Made by a program: the position numbers and the translations under genes. A stretch of DNA of 45,426 bases from Caballeronia calidae (GTDB lineage: Bacteria > Pseudomonadota > Gammaproteobacteria > Burkholderiales > Burkholderiaceae), in the NCBI RefSeq assembly GCF_900044055.2, contig NZ_FCOX02000056.1:1-45426 (forward strand), written 5' to 3'. The notes under the pieces are model-generated. The model saw nothing but the letters and a program-made list of their open reading frames with translations, ran no database searches and had not been told where the DNA came from. Positions 39,324 through 45,426 of this stretch are shown here, one piece after another; position 1 is the stretch's first letter, and each line of letters begins with the position of its first letter.

Positions 39324-39998
39324 CTATTCGCCGATGATGACGTTGCTCGTGCCGCCCACGGCATTTTTCGGAGGCGCAGGCGGCGCCGGTTCGAGCGACG
39401 GCGCGGGCGGCGGTGTTTTCGCCGCGCCCGTTGCCGGCATCGGCGGCAGTTTCACGCCCGCGACCGCCGGGCGCAGATCGAAGGGTTGCCCGTTCGAATC
39501 GTCCGGATCCATGCGCTCGCCCGACACGCTGCCGTCCGCCGCGAACTTGCCGACCCAGTTGCCCGTGATATGCGTGCCGTCGTTCGACTCCTCGATCTCG
39601 AGCGTGTCGCCGTCGCGATCGCCCGCGACGAGAATCACGTTCGGGCTGCCGGCGAACCTGTACTCGCCGTGCACGCCGGAAGGCTCGTCGGTCTTCGCGC
39701 CGAGCTTCATCTCGATCTGTTTGTCGCCGAGCGTGCCGATATAGCGCGGAAGACGCGCGTAGTCCGGATTCGGCGTGAGCGGCTTTTTCGGCGGCAGCGC
39801 AAGCTGCTTGATGGCCGCCTGCGCGCCGTGGACGTCGGTTTCGGCCGGTTCGCGCTGATCGGACGGTACAACACGGGCCGCGCCGGTCGCGCCGGGCGAA
39901 CCCGGCGGCATCGGCGAATTGCAGCCGGCCAGCGCGACGAGCGCCGCCATCGACGTCAAGGCCGCGAGAACGCGCGGCCCTTTCTTGCTTTGCATCAT
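39324..39998 (-). CDS. putative lipoprotein of unknown function
   Basis: A 224-residue protein with a lipoprotein signal: basic start, hydrophobic core, lipobox LAGC with Cys26. The mature part has a beta-rich middle (IGTLGDKQIEMKLGAKTDEPSGVHGEYRF, HITGNWVGKFAADGSVSGERM) that looks like a small substrate- or wall-binding fold, flanked by Pro/Ala-rich linkers. No family is recognised with confidence. Its start lies 11 bases after bktB, so it shares the transcript. ATG at 39995 is an alternative start. Confidence 0.75.
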   Translation of the reverse strand: MMQSKKGPRVLAALTSMAALVALAGCNSPMPPGSPGATGAARVVPSDQREPAETDVHGAQAAIKQLALPPKKPLTPNPDYARLPRYIGTLGDKQIEMKLGAKTDEPSGVHGEYRFAGSPNVILVAGDRDGDTLEIEESNDGTHITGNWVGKFAADGSVSGERMDPDDSNGQPFDLRPAVAGVKLPPMPATGAAKTPPPAPSLEPAPPAPPKNAVGGTSNVIIGE

Positions 39999-40009
39999 CC
40001 TTCAGTCCT

Positions 40010-41194
40010 TCAAATGCGCTCGAAGATCGCCGCGATGCCCTGCCCGCCGCCGATGCACATCGTCACGAGCGCGTAACGCCCGCCGATGCGCTGCAGCTCG
40101 TACAGCGCCTTCACGGTGATGAGCGCGCCGGTCGCGCCGATCGGATGCCCGAGCGAGATGCCCGAGCCGTTCGGATTGACCTTCGCGGGATCGAGCTTCA
40201 GTTCCTGCGACACGGCGCAGGCTTGTGCGGCGAATGCTTCGTTCGCTTCGATGACGTCGAGATCGTCGACGGTCAGCCCCGCGCGCTCGAGCACTTTCTG
40301 CGTCGCCGGAACCGGGCCGATGCCCATGATCTTCGGATCGACGCCCGCGTGCGCGTAAGCGACGAGGCGCGCCAACGGCTTCGCCCCGCGCTTTTCCGCG
40401 ACGGACCGCTCCATGAGCACCACGGCCGCCGCCGCGTCGTTGATACCGGACGCATTGCCCGCCGTCACCGTGCCGTTTTCCTTCGCGAACACGGGCTTGA
40501 GCTTCACGAAGTCGTCGGCGGTTGCGTTCATGCGCACGTGCTCGTCGCGATCGAACACGGTATCGCCCTTCTTCGAGGCGAGCGTGATCGGCAGGATCTG
40601 CTCCTTGAAATAGCCGGCTTCGGTCGCCTTGGCCGCGCGCCGGTGTGATTCCAGCGCGAGCGCGTCCTGCATCTCGCGCGTGATGCCGAACTTCTGCGCG
40701 ACGTTTTCGGCGGTCACGCCCATGTGGATCTTGTCGAACGGATCGTTGAGCGCGCCGACCATCATGTCGACGATGCGCGCATCGCCCATGCGCTGGCCGA
40801 AGCGCGCGGCGGGCATGATGTACGGCGCGCGGCTCATGCTCTCGGCGCCGCCGCCGATGGCGACATCGGCATCGCCGAGCAGAATGGACTGCGACGCCGA
40901 CACGATCGCCTGCAGGCCCGAGCCGCACAGCCGGTTCACCGTGAGCGCGGGCGCGTGTTGCGTCACGCCGCCGTCGAGCGCCGCGACGCGCGCGAGATAC
41001 ATATCGCGCGGCTCGGTATGCACGACGTTGCCGAACACGACATGGCCGACTTCATCGCCCGCGACGTTCGCGCGGGACAACGCCTCGCGCACGACGCGCG
41101 CGCCGAGATCGGTCGGAGAGAAATCCTTGAGCGAGCCGCCGAAATCGCCGATCGCCGTGCGCACGCCGCTTACCACCACCACTTCTCGCTGCAT
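40010..41194 (-). CDS. bktB: beta-ketothiolase BktB
   Basis: A 394-residue thiolase that matches Cupriavidus necator BktB, as I remember it, along most of its length (MxREVVVVSGVRTAIG, TEPRDMYL, LTVNRLCGSGLQAIVSA, SGISLGHPIGATGALITVKAL, RYALVTMCIGGGQGIAAIFERI). Nucleophile Cys90, with the His of the GHPIGATG block and the Cys of MCIGGGQG as general acid/base residues. It condenses acyl-CoA and acetyl-CoA to 3-ketoacyl-CoA, including C5 substrates for 3-hydroxyvalerate units, or works in reverse in degradation. The ATG at 41194 begins the conserved N-terminus. It lies on the same strand as the phaA-B-R genes and follows a sugar-acid kinase after 55 bases. Confidence 0.93.
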   Translation of the reverse strand: MQREVVVVSGVRTAIGDFGGSLKDFSPTDLGARVVREALSRANVAGDEVGHVVFGNVVHTEPRDMYLARVAALDGGVTQHAPALTVNRLCGSGLQAIVSASQSILLGDADVAIGGGAESMSRAPYIMPAARFGQRMGDARIVDMMVGALNDPFDKIHMGVTAENVAQKFGITREMQDALALESHRRAAKATEAGYFKEQILPITLASKKGDTVFDRDEHVRMNATADDFVKLKPVFAKENGTVTAGNASGINDAAAAVVLMERSVAEKRGAKPLARLVAYAHAGVDPKIMGIGPVPATQKVLERAGLTVDDLDVIEANEAFAAQACAVSQELKLDPAKVNPNGSGISLGHPIGATGALITVKALYELQRIGGRYALVTMCIGGGQGIAAIFERI

Positions 41195-41249
41195 GTTGTC
41201 GTCTCCGCTGGTTGTGTGTTCGTTGGGCTGCCGGTCGGCGCGCGCCGCG

Positions 41250-42173
41250 TTACGTCGCGAGCGCGCGCTCGACCGCCGCCTTGTCCGGAATCGGCGCGAC
41301 GGCGCCGAAGCCTTGCGTCGACAAGGCCGCCGCGGCGTTCGCGTAACGCGCGGCTTCGAAAGGATCGTCACCCGCGACGATGCGCGCGATGAACGCGCCG
41401 CCGAAGCAGTCGCCCGCGCCGGTGGCATCGACCGCCTGCACGACTCGGCCGGGAACCACGCGCCGCTCGTCGGGCGTCGCGATATATGCGCCTTCCTTGC
41501 CGAGCTTCAGCGCGACGACCTTCGGGCCGAGTTTCAGGAGCGCGTCGATGATCGCGTCCTTGTCTTCGTGACCGGTGAGCAAGGTGACGTCGTCCCAGCT
41601 CGGCAGGCAGATATCGGTCGAGCGGATGGCTTCGAGCATCACCGCGCGGGCGCGCGCGAGCGGCCACAGCTTCAGGCGCAGGTTCGTGTCGAAGCTGACC
41701 TTCACGCCGTGCGTGCGCGCGTGATCGATCGCGGCGAGCGCGGCATCGCACGCGGACACGCCGATCGCGAGGCTGATGCCCGACAGATGCACCACCTTCG
41801 CGGCGGCGATCGCATCGAGCGGCAGATGCGGCGGGGCGTAGCGGCTCGCCGCCGAGCCCGCGCGCAGATAGTCGAAGCGATGCCCGTTCTCCCCGTGCGA
41901 CACGAAATAGACGCCGGTGGGCGCATCGTGATCGACGCGCACGGTCGAGGTATCGACATTCTCCGCGCGCCACAGATCGAGCAGCAATTGCCCGAAGTGG
42001 TCGTTGCCGACGGCGGACACGAAGCCCGTCGACGCGCCCTGACGCGACGCCGCGATCAGGAAGTTGGAGACGTCGCCGCCGAAGCCTTGCAGATAGTTCG
42101 GCTGATCGCGGCTCGACTGGTTGAACTCGACCATGGCCTCGCCGAGCGCGAGAACGTGCGGCATCGCTGGCAT
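41250..42173 (-). CDS. kdgK: PfkB-family kinase, KDG-kinase-like
   Basis: A 307-residue PfkB kinase with HVLALGEAMVEFNQ, GFGGDVSNFLIAASRQG, DYLRAGSAASRYAP and the C-terminal DATGAGDCFGGAFIARI, whose Asp is the catalytic base. The substrate region SFDTNLRLKLWPL is close to 2-dehydro-3-deoxygluconate kinases, which feed KDPG into the Entner-Doudoroff pathway. It starts 4 bases after the rimO stop; GAGG lies 9 bases before the ATG at 42173, which favours it over an ATG nine bases later. It is a paralog of the kinase at 1583-2584, with clearly different sequence. Its place beside PHA genes may be chance or reflect supply of acetyl-CoA. Confidence 0.8.
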   Translation of the reverse strand: MPAMPHVLALGEAMVEFNQSSRDQPNYLQGFGGDVSNFLIAASRQGASTGFVSAVGNDHFGQLLLDLWRAENVDTSTVRVDHDAPTGVYFVSHGENGHRFDYLRAGSAASRYAPPHLPLDAIAAAKVVHLSGISLAIGVSACDAALAAIDHARTHGVKVSFDTNLRLKLWPLARARAVMLEAIRSTDICLPSWDDVTLLTGHEDKDAIIDALLKLGPKVVALKLGKEGAYIATPDERRVVPGRVVQAVDATGAGDCFGGAFIARIVAGDDPFEAARYANAAAALSTQGFGAVAPIPDKAAVERALAT

Positions 42174-42177
42174 GTGC

Positions 42178-43569
42178 TCAGACCTCGCCCCAGAGATCGT
42201 GGCCATCGGCGCCGGTGATTTTCACCGACACGAAGTCGCCGGCCTTGTAGCGCTTCGATGCCTTCGTCGCCGGCGCGATGTACACGACGCCGTCGATTTC
42301 CGGCGCATCCGCCGCCGTGCGGCCGATGCCGCCGTCCGTGCTCACTTCGTCGACGAGCACCTTCAGCGTCTTGCCGACCTTCTTCTTCATGCGCTTCGCC
42401 GACAGCTCTTCCGCGAGCTCCATGAAGCGCGCGCGGCGCTCCTCGCGCACGTCGTCGGGCAAGGCGCCGTCGAGCTCGTTCGCGCTCGCGCCTTCGACCG
42501 GAGAGTACGCGAAGCAGCCGACGCGATCCAGATCCGCTTCCTTCAGGAAATCGAGCAGCGTCTGGAACTGCTCTTCGGTCTCGCCCGGAAAGCCCGCGAT
42601 GAACGTGCTGCGGATCGTCAGATCCGGGCAGATCTCGCGCCACGTCTTCACGCGCTCGAGCACCTTCTCGGCGTTGGCCGGGCGCTTCATGCGCTTCAGC
42701 ACCTCGGGATGCGCGTGCTGGAACGGCACGTCGAGATACGGCAGCACGTGGCCGCGCAGCGGGCCTTCGGCCATCATCGGGATGACGTCGTCGACGCTCG
42801 GATACGGGTAGACGTAGTGCAGGCGCACCCACGCGCCGTATTGCGCGGCGAGCTCGCCGAGCGCGCCGACGAGATCGGTCATGCGCGTCTTGAGCGGCTT
42901 GCCGTTCCAGAAGCCCGTGCGGTACTTCACGTCGACGCCGTAGGCGCTCGTGTCCTGCGAGATCACGAGCAGCTCCTTCACGCCGGACTTGAAGAGATTT
43001 TCGGCTTCGAGCATGACTTCGGCGACGGGGCGCGACACGAGATCGCCGCGCATCGACGGAATGATGCAGAACGTGCAGCGATGATTGCAGCCTTCCGAAA
43101 TCTTCAGATACGCGTAGTGACGCGGCGTGAGCTTGATGCCGGCGGGCGGCACGAGATCGGTGAACGGGTCGTGCGGCTTCGGCAGATGCGCGTGCACCGC
43201 GTTCATCACTTCGTTGGTGGCGTGCGGGCCGGTGACGGCGAGCACTTTCGGATGCACTTCCTCGATGAGGCCCGTGCCGCTCGCGCTCTTTTTCGCGCCG
43301 AGGCAGCCGGTAACGATGACCTTGCCGTTTTCGTTCAACGCCTCGCCGATGGCGTCGAGGCTTTCCTGCACGGCTTCGTCGATGAAGCCGCAGGTATTGA
43401 CGACGACGAGGTCCGCGCCGTCATAGGTGCCGGAGATTTCGTAACCTTCGGCACGCAGTTGGGTCATGATCTGCTCGGAATCGACGAGCGCTTTCGGGCA
43501 GCCGAGCGACACCATGCCGATTTTCGGCGCGGGAGTCGTCTTGGCGGTTGAATCCAAAGAATTTTTCAC
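42178..43569 (-). CDS. rimO: ribosomal protein S12 methylthiotransferase RimO
   Basis: A 463-residue (from the GTG at 43569) radical-SAM methylthiotransferase. The UPF0004 N-terminal domain has SLGCPKALVDSE, NTCGFIDEA and VTGCLGA (three cluster Cys). The radical SAM core has CNHRCTFCIIP, and a C-terminal TRAM domain (about 390-463) follows. It methylthiolates an Asp of ribosomal protein S12. The start is uncertain: a GTG at 43620 has GGGG upstream, while 43569 is nearer to the usual start just before PAPKIGMVSLG. It lies 163 bases from the end of phaR, a usual neighbourhood in Burkholderia. Confidence 0.92.
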   Translation of the reverse strand: MKNSLDSTAKTTPAPKIGMVSLGCPKALVDSEQIMTQLRAEGYEISGTYDGADLVVVNTCGFIDEAVQESLDAIGEALNENGKVIVTGCLGAKKSASGTGLIEEVHPKVLAVTGPHATNEVMNAVHAHLPKPHDPFTDLVPPAGIKLTPRHYAYLKISEGCNHRCTFCIIPSMRGDLVSRPVAEVMLEAENLFKSGVKELLVISQDTSAYGVDVKYRTGFWNGKPLKTRMTDLVGALGELAAQYGAWVRLHYVYPYPSVDDVIPMMAEGPLRGHVLPYLDVPFQHAHPEVLKRMKRPANAEKVLERVKTWREICPDLTIRSTFIAGFPGETEEQFQTLLDFLKEADLDRVGCFAYSPVEGASANELDGALPDDVREERRARFMELAEELSAKRMKKKVGKTLKVLVDEVSTDGGIGRTAADAPEIDGVVYIAPATKASKRYKAGDFVSVKITGADGHDLWGEV

Positions 43570-43783
43570 GGGGAGGAGCGATGTTGTGGGCGCCTCGCGA
43601 GATCGACAAGGCGAATCCACTATTTTACCCCGGAGCGACGAGAGGGCGATTTGGCCGCGCCCCTGCGGGTGAAACCGGAACCGCGCGAGCGGTCATTCGC
43701 CTGTCATGCCGGCCAACAATGCCGCGCGCTCCTTACGCCGAGGCCCGCAACGCCCCGAAGCCCGAACGCGCCCATGACATCGA

Positions 43784-44362
43784 TTACTTCTTTTCCGTCG
43801 ACGGCCCCGTGGGCGGCTGAAACGGAAACGTGTTGAACATCGACTTCGCCTGCGACTGCATCTGCTCCTGCATCTGCACGAACATGTTCTTCGACTGCTC
43901 GATGTAGCTCGTCATCATGCCCTGCATCATCGGCGCCTGCATGTTCATGAACTGCGACCAGACTTCCGGGTTGAGCGCGTTGCCGTCGTAGATGCCCTTG
44001 CTCTGCTCGCTCAGCTTCTGCTGGATGTCGATGAACGCCTGGATGTTCTTCTCCAGGTACGTGCCCATCATGCCCTGCATCGCGTGGCCGTAGAAGCGGA
44101 TGATCTGCGACAGCATCACCGACGAGAACATCGGCAGGCCGCCGCTCTCTTCCTCGAGAATGATCTGCAAAAGGATGCTGCGCGTGAGATCGTCGTTGCT
44201 CTTCGCGTCGAGGACCTTGAAGTCTTCCTGATCGAGCACGAGCTGTTTCACATCCGACAACGTGATGTAGGTGCTCGTTTCCGTGTCATACAGCCGACGG
44301 TTTGGATATTTTTTTATGAGTCGTTCGGCGGTTTTCTTTGTAGTAGTAGTGGTGGTGGTCAT
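43784..44362 (-). CDS. phaR: polyhydroxyalkanoate synthesis repressor PhaR
   Basis: A 192-residue PhaR. The N-terminal DNA/PHB-binding domain (about 12-72: ERLIKKYPNRRLYDTETSTYITLSDVKQLVLDQEDFKVLDAKSNDDLTRSILLQIILEEE) is followed by Met/Gln-rich repeats (MMGTYLEKNIQAF, MNMQAPMMQGMMTSYIEQS) that bind the PHA granule. It represses phasin and its own gene until PHA accumulates. The start region encodes MTTTTTTTKK, a run of ACC/ACT codons. AAAGG lies before the ATG. A CTGC-N4-GCAG site 27 bases upstream suggests autoregulation. It follows phaB on the same strand. Confidence 0.95.
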   Translation of the reverse strand: MTTTTTTTKKTAERLIKKYPNRRLYDTETSTYITLSDVKQLVLDQEDFKVLDAKSNDDLTRSILLQIILEEESGGLPMFSSVMLSQIIRFYGHAMQGMMGTYLEKNIQAFIDIQQKLSEQSKGIYDGNALNPEVWSQFMNMQAPMMQGMMTSYIEQSKNMFVQMQEQMQSQAKSMFNTFPFQPPTGPSTEKK

Positions 44363-44388
44363 TTAACGCCTTTAAACGCAAAACTTTA

Positions 44389-44400
44389 CTGCGATGGCAG
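44389..44400. promoter_or_regulatory. candidate PhaR operator upstream of phaR
   Basis: CTGCGATGGCAG fits the CTGC-(N3-4)-GCAG pattern reported for PhaR in alphaproteobacteria. A second dyad, TTGCG-TTGT-CGCAA, lies at 44411-44424. Both sit 27-62 bases upstream of the phaR start, where an autorepressor would bind. Confidence 0.55.
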
Positions 44401-44474
44401 CAAGCAGGTCTTGCGTTGTCGCAAAAAAGCGCTGCTGCATATTCGCCGCATCGTTGATAAATCCGGCGAGTGGA

Positions 44475-44511
44475 GGCTTCCCGCGCGCGCCCGGAAGCGT
44501 CGCGGGAAGCC
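44475..44511 (-). terminator. hairpin after phaB
   Basis: GGCTTCCCGCG (44475-44485) pairs perfectly with CGCGGGAAGCC (44501-44511) across a 15-base loop. It starts 9 bases after the phaB stop but has no T tract, so it may only reduce read-through into phaR or protect the phaAB mRNA 3' end. Confidence 0.55.
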
Positions 44512-44519
44512 GCCGCCCG

Positions 44520-45260
44520 TCAGCCCATATGCAAGCCGCCGTTCAGCGAGAAGTCCGCGCCGGTCGCGAAACCCGACTCCTCGGACGCGAGCCATGCGCA
44601 GATCGAGCCGATCTCATCCGGCGTGCCGAGACGCCGCACCGGAATGGTCGCGACGATCTTCTCCAGCACTTCCGGACGGATCGCCTTCACCATGTCCGTG
44701 CCGATATAGCCCGGCGACACGGTGTTGACCGTCACGCCCTTGGTGGCCACTTCCTGCGCGAGCGCCATCGTGAAGCCGTGAATGCCGGCCTTCGCGGTCG
44801 AGTAGTTCGTCTGGCCGAACTGCCCCTTCTGACCGTTCACCGACGAAATGTTGATGATGCGGCCAAAGCCGCGCTCGACCATGCCGTCGATTACCTGCTT
44901 CGTCACGTTGAAGAGGCTCGTCAGGTTCGTATCGATGACCGCGGTCCAGTCTTCGTGCGTCATCTTGCGGAACACGACATCGCGCGTGATGCCGGCGTTG
45001 TTCACGAGGATGTCGATCTCGCCGACTTCGGCCTTGACCTTGTCGAACGCGTTCTTGGTCGATTCCCAGTCGCCGACGTTGCCTTCCGATGCGACGAAGT
45101 CGAAGCCGAGCGCCTTCTGGTCTTCGAGCCATTTCACCCGGCGCGGCGAGTTCGGACCGCAGCCCGCGACGACCGTGAAGCCATCCTTGAGCAGACGCTG
45201 GCAGATGCTGGTTCCGATGCCGCCCATCCCGCCGGTTACATACGCTATGCGCTTCGTCAT
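44520..45260 (-). CDS. phaB: acetoacetyl-CoA reductase PhaB
   Basis: A 246-residue short-chain dehydrogenase with cofactor motif TGGMGGIG, NNAG, and the catalytic Ser140, Tyr153 and Lys157 (ISSVNGQKGQFGQTNYSTAKAG). It reduces acetoacetyl-CoA to (R)-3-hydroxybutyryl-CoA with NADPH, the second step of PHB synthesis. Length and N-terminus match the standard PhaB. It follows phaA after 74 bases and precedes phaR. A GGAGTGAGGA stretch lies before the ATG. Confidence 0.95.
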   Translation of the reverse strand: MTKRIAYVTGGMGGIGTSICQRLLKDGFTVVAGCGPNSPRRVKWLEDQKALGFDFVASEGNVGDWESTKNAFDKVKAEVGEIDILVNNAGITRDVVFRKMTHEDWTAVIDTNLTSLFNVTKQVIDGMVERGFGRIINISSVNGQKGQFGQTNYSTAKAGIHGFTMALAQEVATKGVTVNTVSPGYIGTDMVKAIRPEVLEKIVATIPVRRLGTPDEIGSICAWLASEESGFATGADFSLNGGLHMG

Positions 45261-45334
45261 TCCTCACTCCATTTTCGTTATGCGGACGGTGATCTCCTTG
45301 CCGCCCGCCGGCCCTTCCCTATCCCGCCAGTGAT

Positions 45335-45426
45335 TTACGGACGTTCGACCGCCAGCGCGACACCCATCCCGCCGCCGATGCACAGCGACGCCAGACCCTT
45401 CTTCGCATCGCGCTTCTGCATTTCGT
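45335..45426 (-). CDS. phaA: acetyl-CoA acetyltransferase PhaA, C-terminal end (partial)
   Basis: Only the last 30 codons lie in the window. They read EMQKRDAKKGLASLCIGGGMGVALAVERP and then stop. The catalytic Cys-containing CIGGGMG block and the VERP-like end are typical for PhaA. The enzyme condenses two acetyl-CoA to acetoacetyl-CoA for PHB. It is a separate protein from the BktB encoded 4 kb to the left. The gene continues beyond position 45426. Confidence 0.9.
   Translation of the reverse strand, partial: EMQKRDAKKGLASLCIGGGMGVALAVERP

Noticed and set aside
44338..44361. Possible microsatellite or CRISPR-like repeat at the trinucleotide run
   Set aside because: It is only a codon run inside phaR; no spaced repeats exist there or elsewhere in the window that would form a CRISPR array.

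Overview
The window reads as a chromosomal segment of a GC-rich betaproteobacterium of the Burkholderiaceae (Burkholderia / Paraburkholderia / Caballeronia type). The pointers are the phaA-phaB-phaR-rimO order at the right end, a BktB-type thiolase, strong GC bias at third codon positions, and a hairpin repeat at the left edge of a kind I recall from many Burkholderia genomes. I see no rRNA, tRNA, insertion sequence, prophage or CRISPR array. Coding density is high, and long antisense open frames are GC-bias shadows.

Left part (1-10.4 kb). A minus-strand operon encodes 2-ketogluconate use (kguE-kguK-kguT: epimerase-like protein, PfkB kinase, MFS transporter). It is preceded by a perfect 18-bp palindrome that resembles the PtxS operator. 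Next is a sulfur module: a YeiE-like LysR regulator divergent from a YeiH-family sulfate/sulfite exporter, followed by three subunits that best fit the cytoplasmic-facing sulfite dehydrogenase SoeABC. Together they suggest sulfite sensing, oxidation to sulfate and export.

Middle part (10.4-24.2 kb). Single genes and small operons: a cystathionine gamma-synthase family enzyme, a glutathione transferase with an aldo/keto reductase, a secreted subtilisin-like lipoprotein in a less GC-rich block with its own sigma70-like promoter, a CBS-containing ClC channel, two small proteins, an AsmA-family protein, a FetAB iron exporter and two VOC-fold proteins. The gap at 18.6-19.1 kb holds three related clusters of DnaA-box-like words with no gene.

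Photosensory and repair part (24.2-34.2 kb). A tightly packed minus-strand operon encodes heme oxygenase (BphO), bacteriophytochrome histidine kinase (BphP), a receiver-only response regulator and a REC-PAS-kinase-REC hybrid. This is a complete red-light sensing and relay cassette with no DNA-binding output. It is followed by a small charged protein and a bacterial NHEJ pair, Ku and LigD.

Right part (34.3-45.4 kb). A periplasmic protein, a quinone-oxidoreductase-like enzyme divergent from its likely LysR regulator, and SerB. Then comes a long minus-strand run of polyhydroxyalkanoate and accessory genes: phaA (cut by the window end), phaB, phaR, rimO, a second KDG-type kinase, bktB, a lipoprotein and a cystathionine beta-lyase. 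A CTGC-N4-GCAG site upstream of phaR suggests autoregulation.
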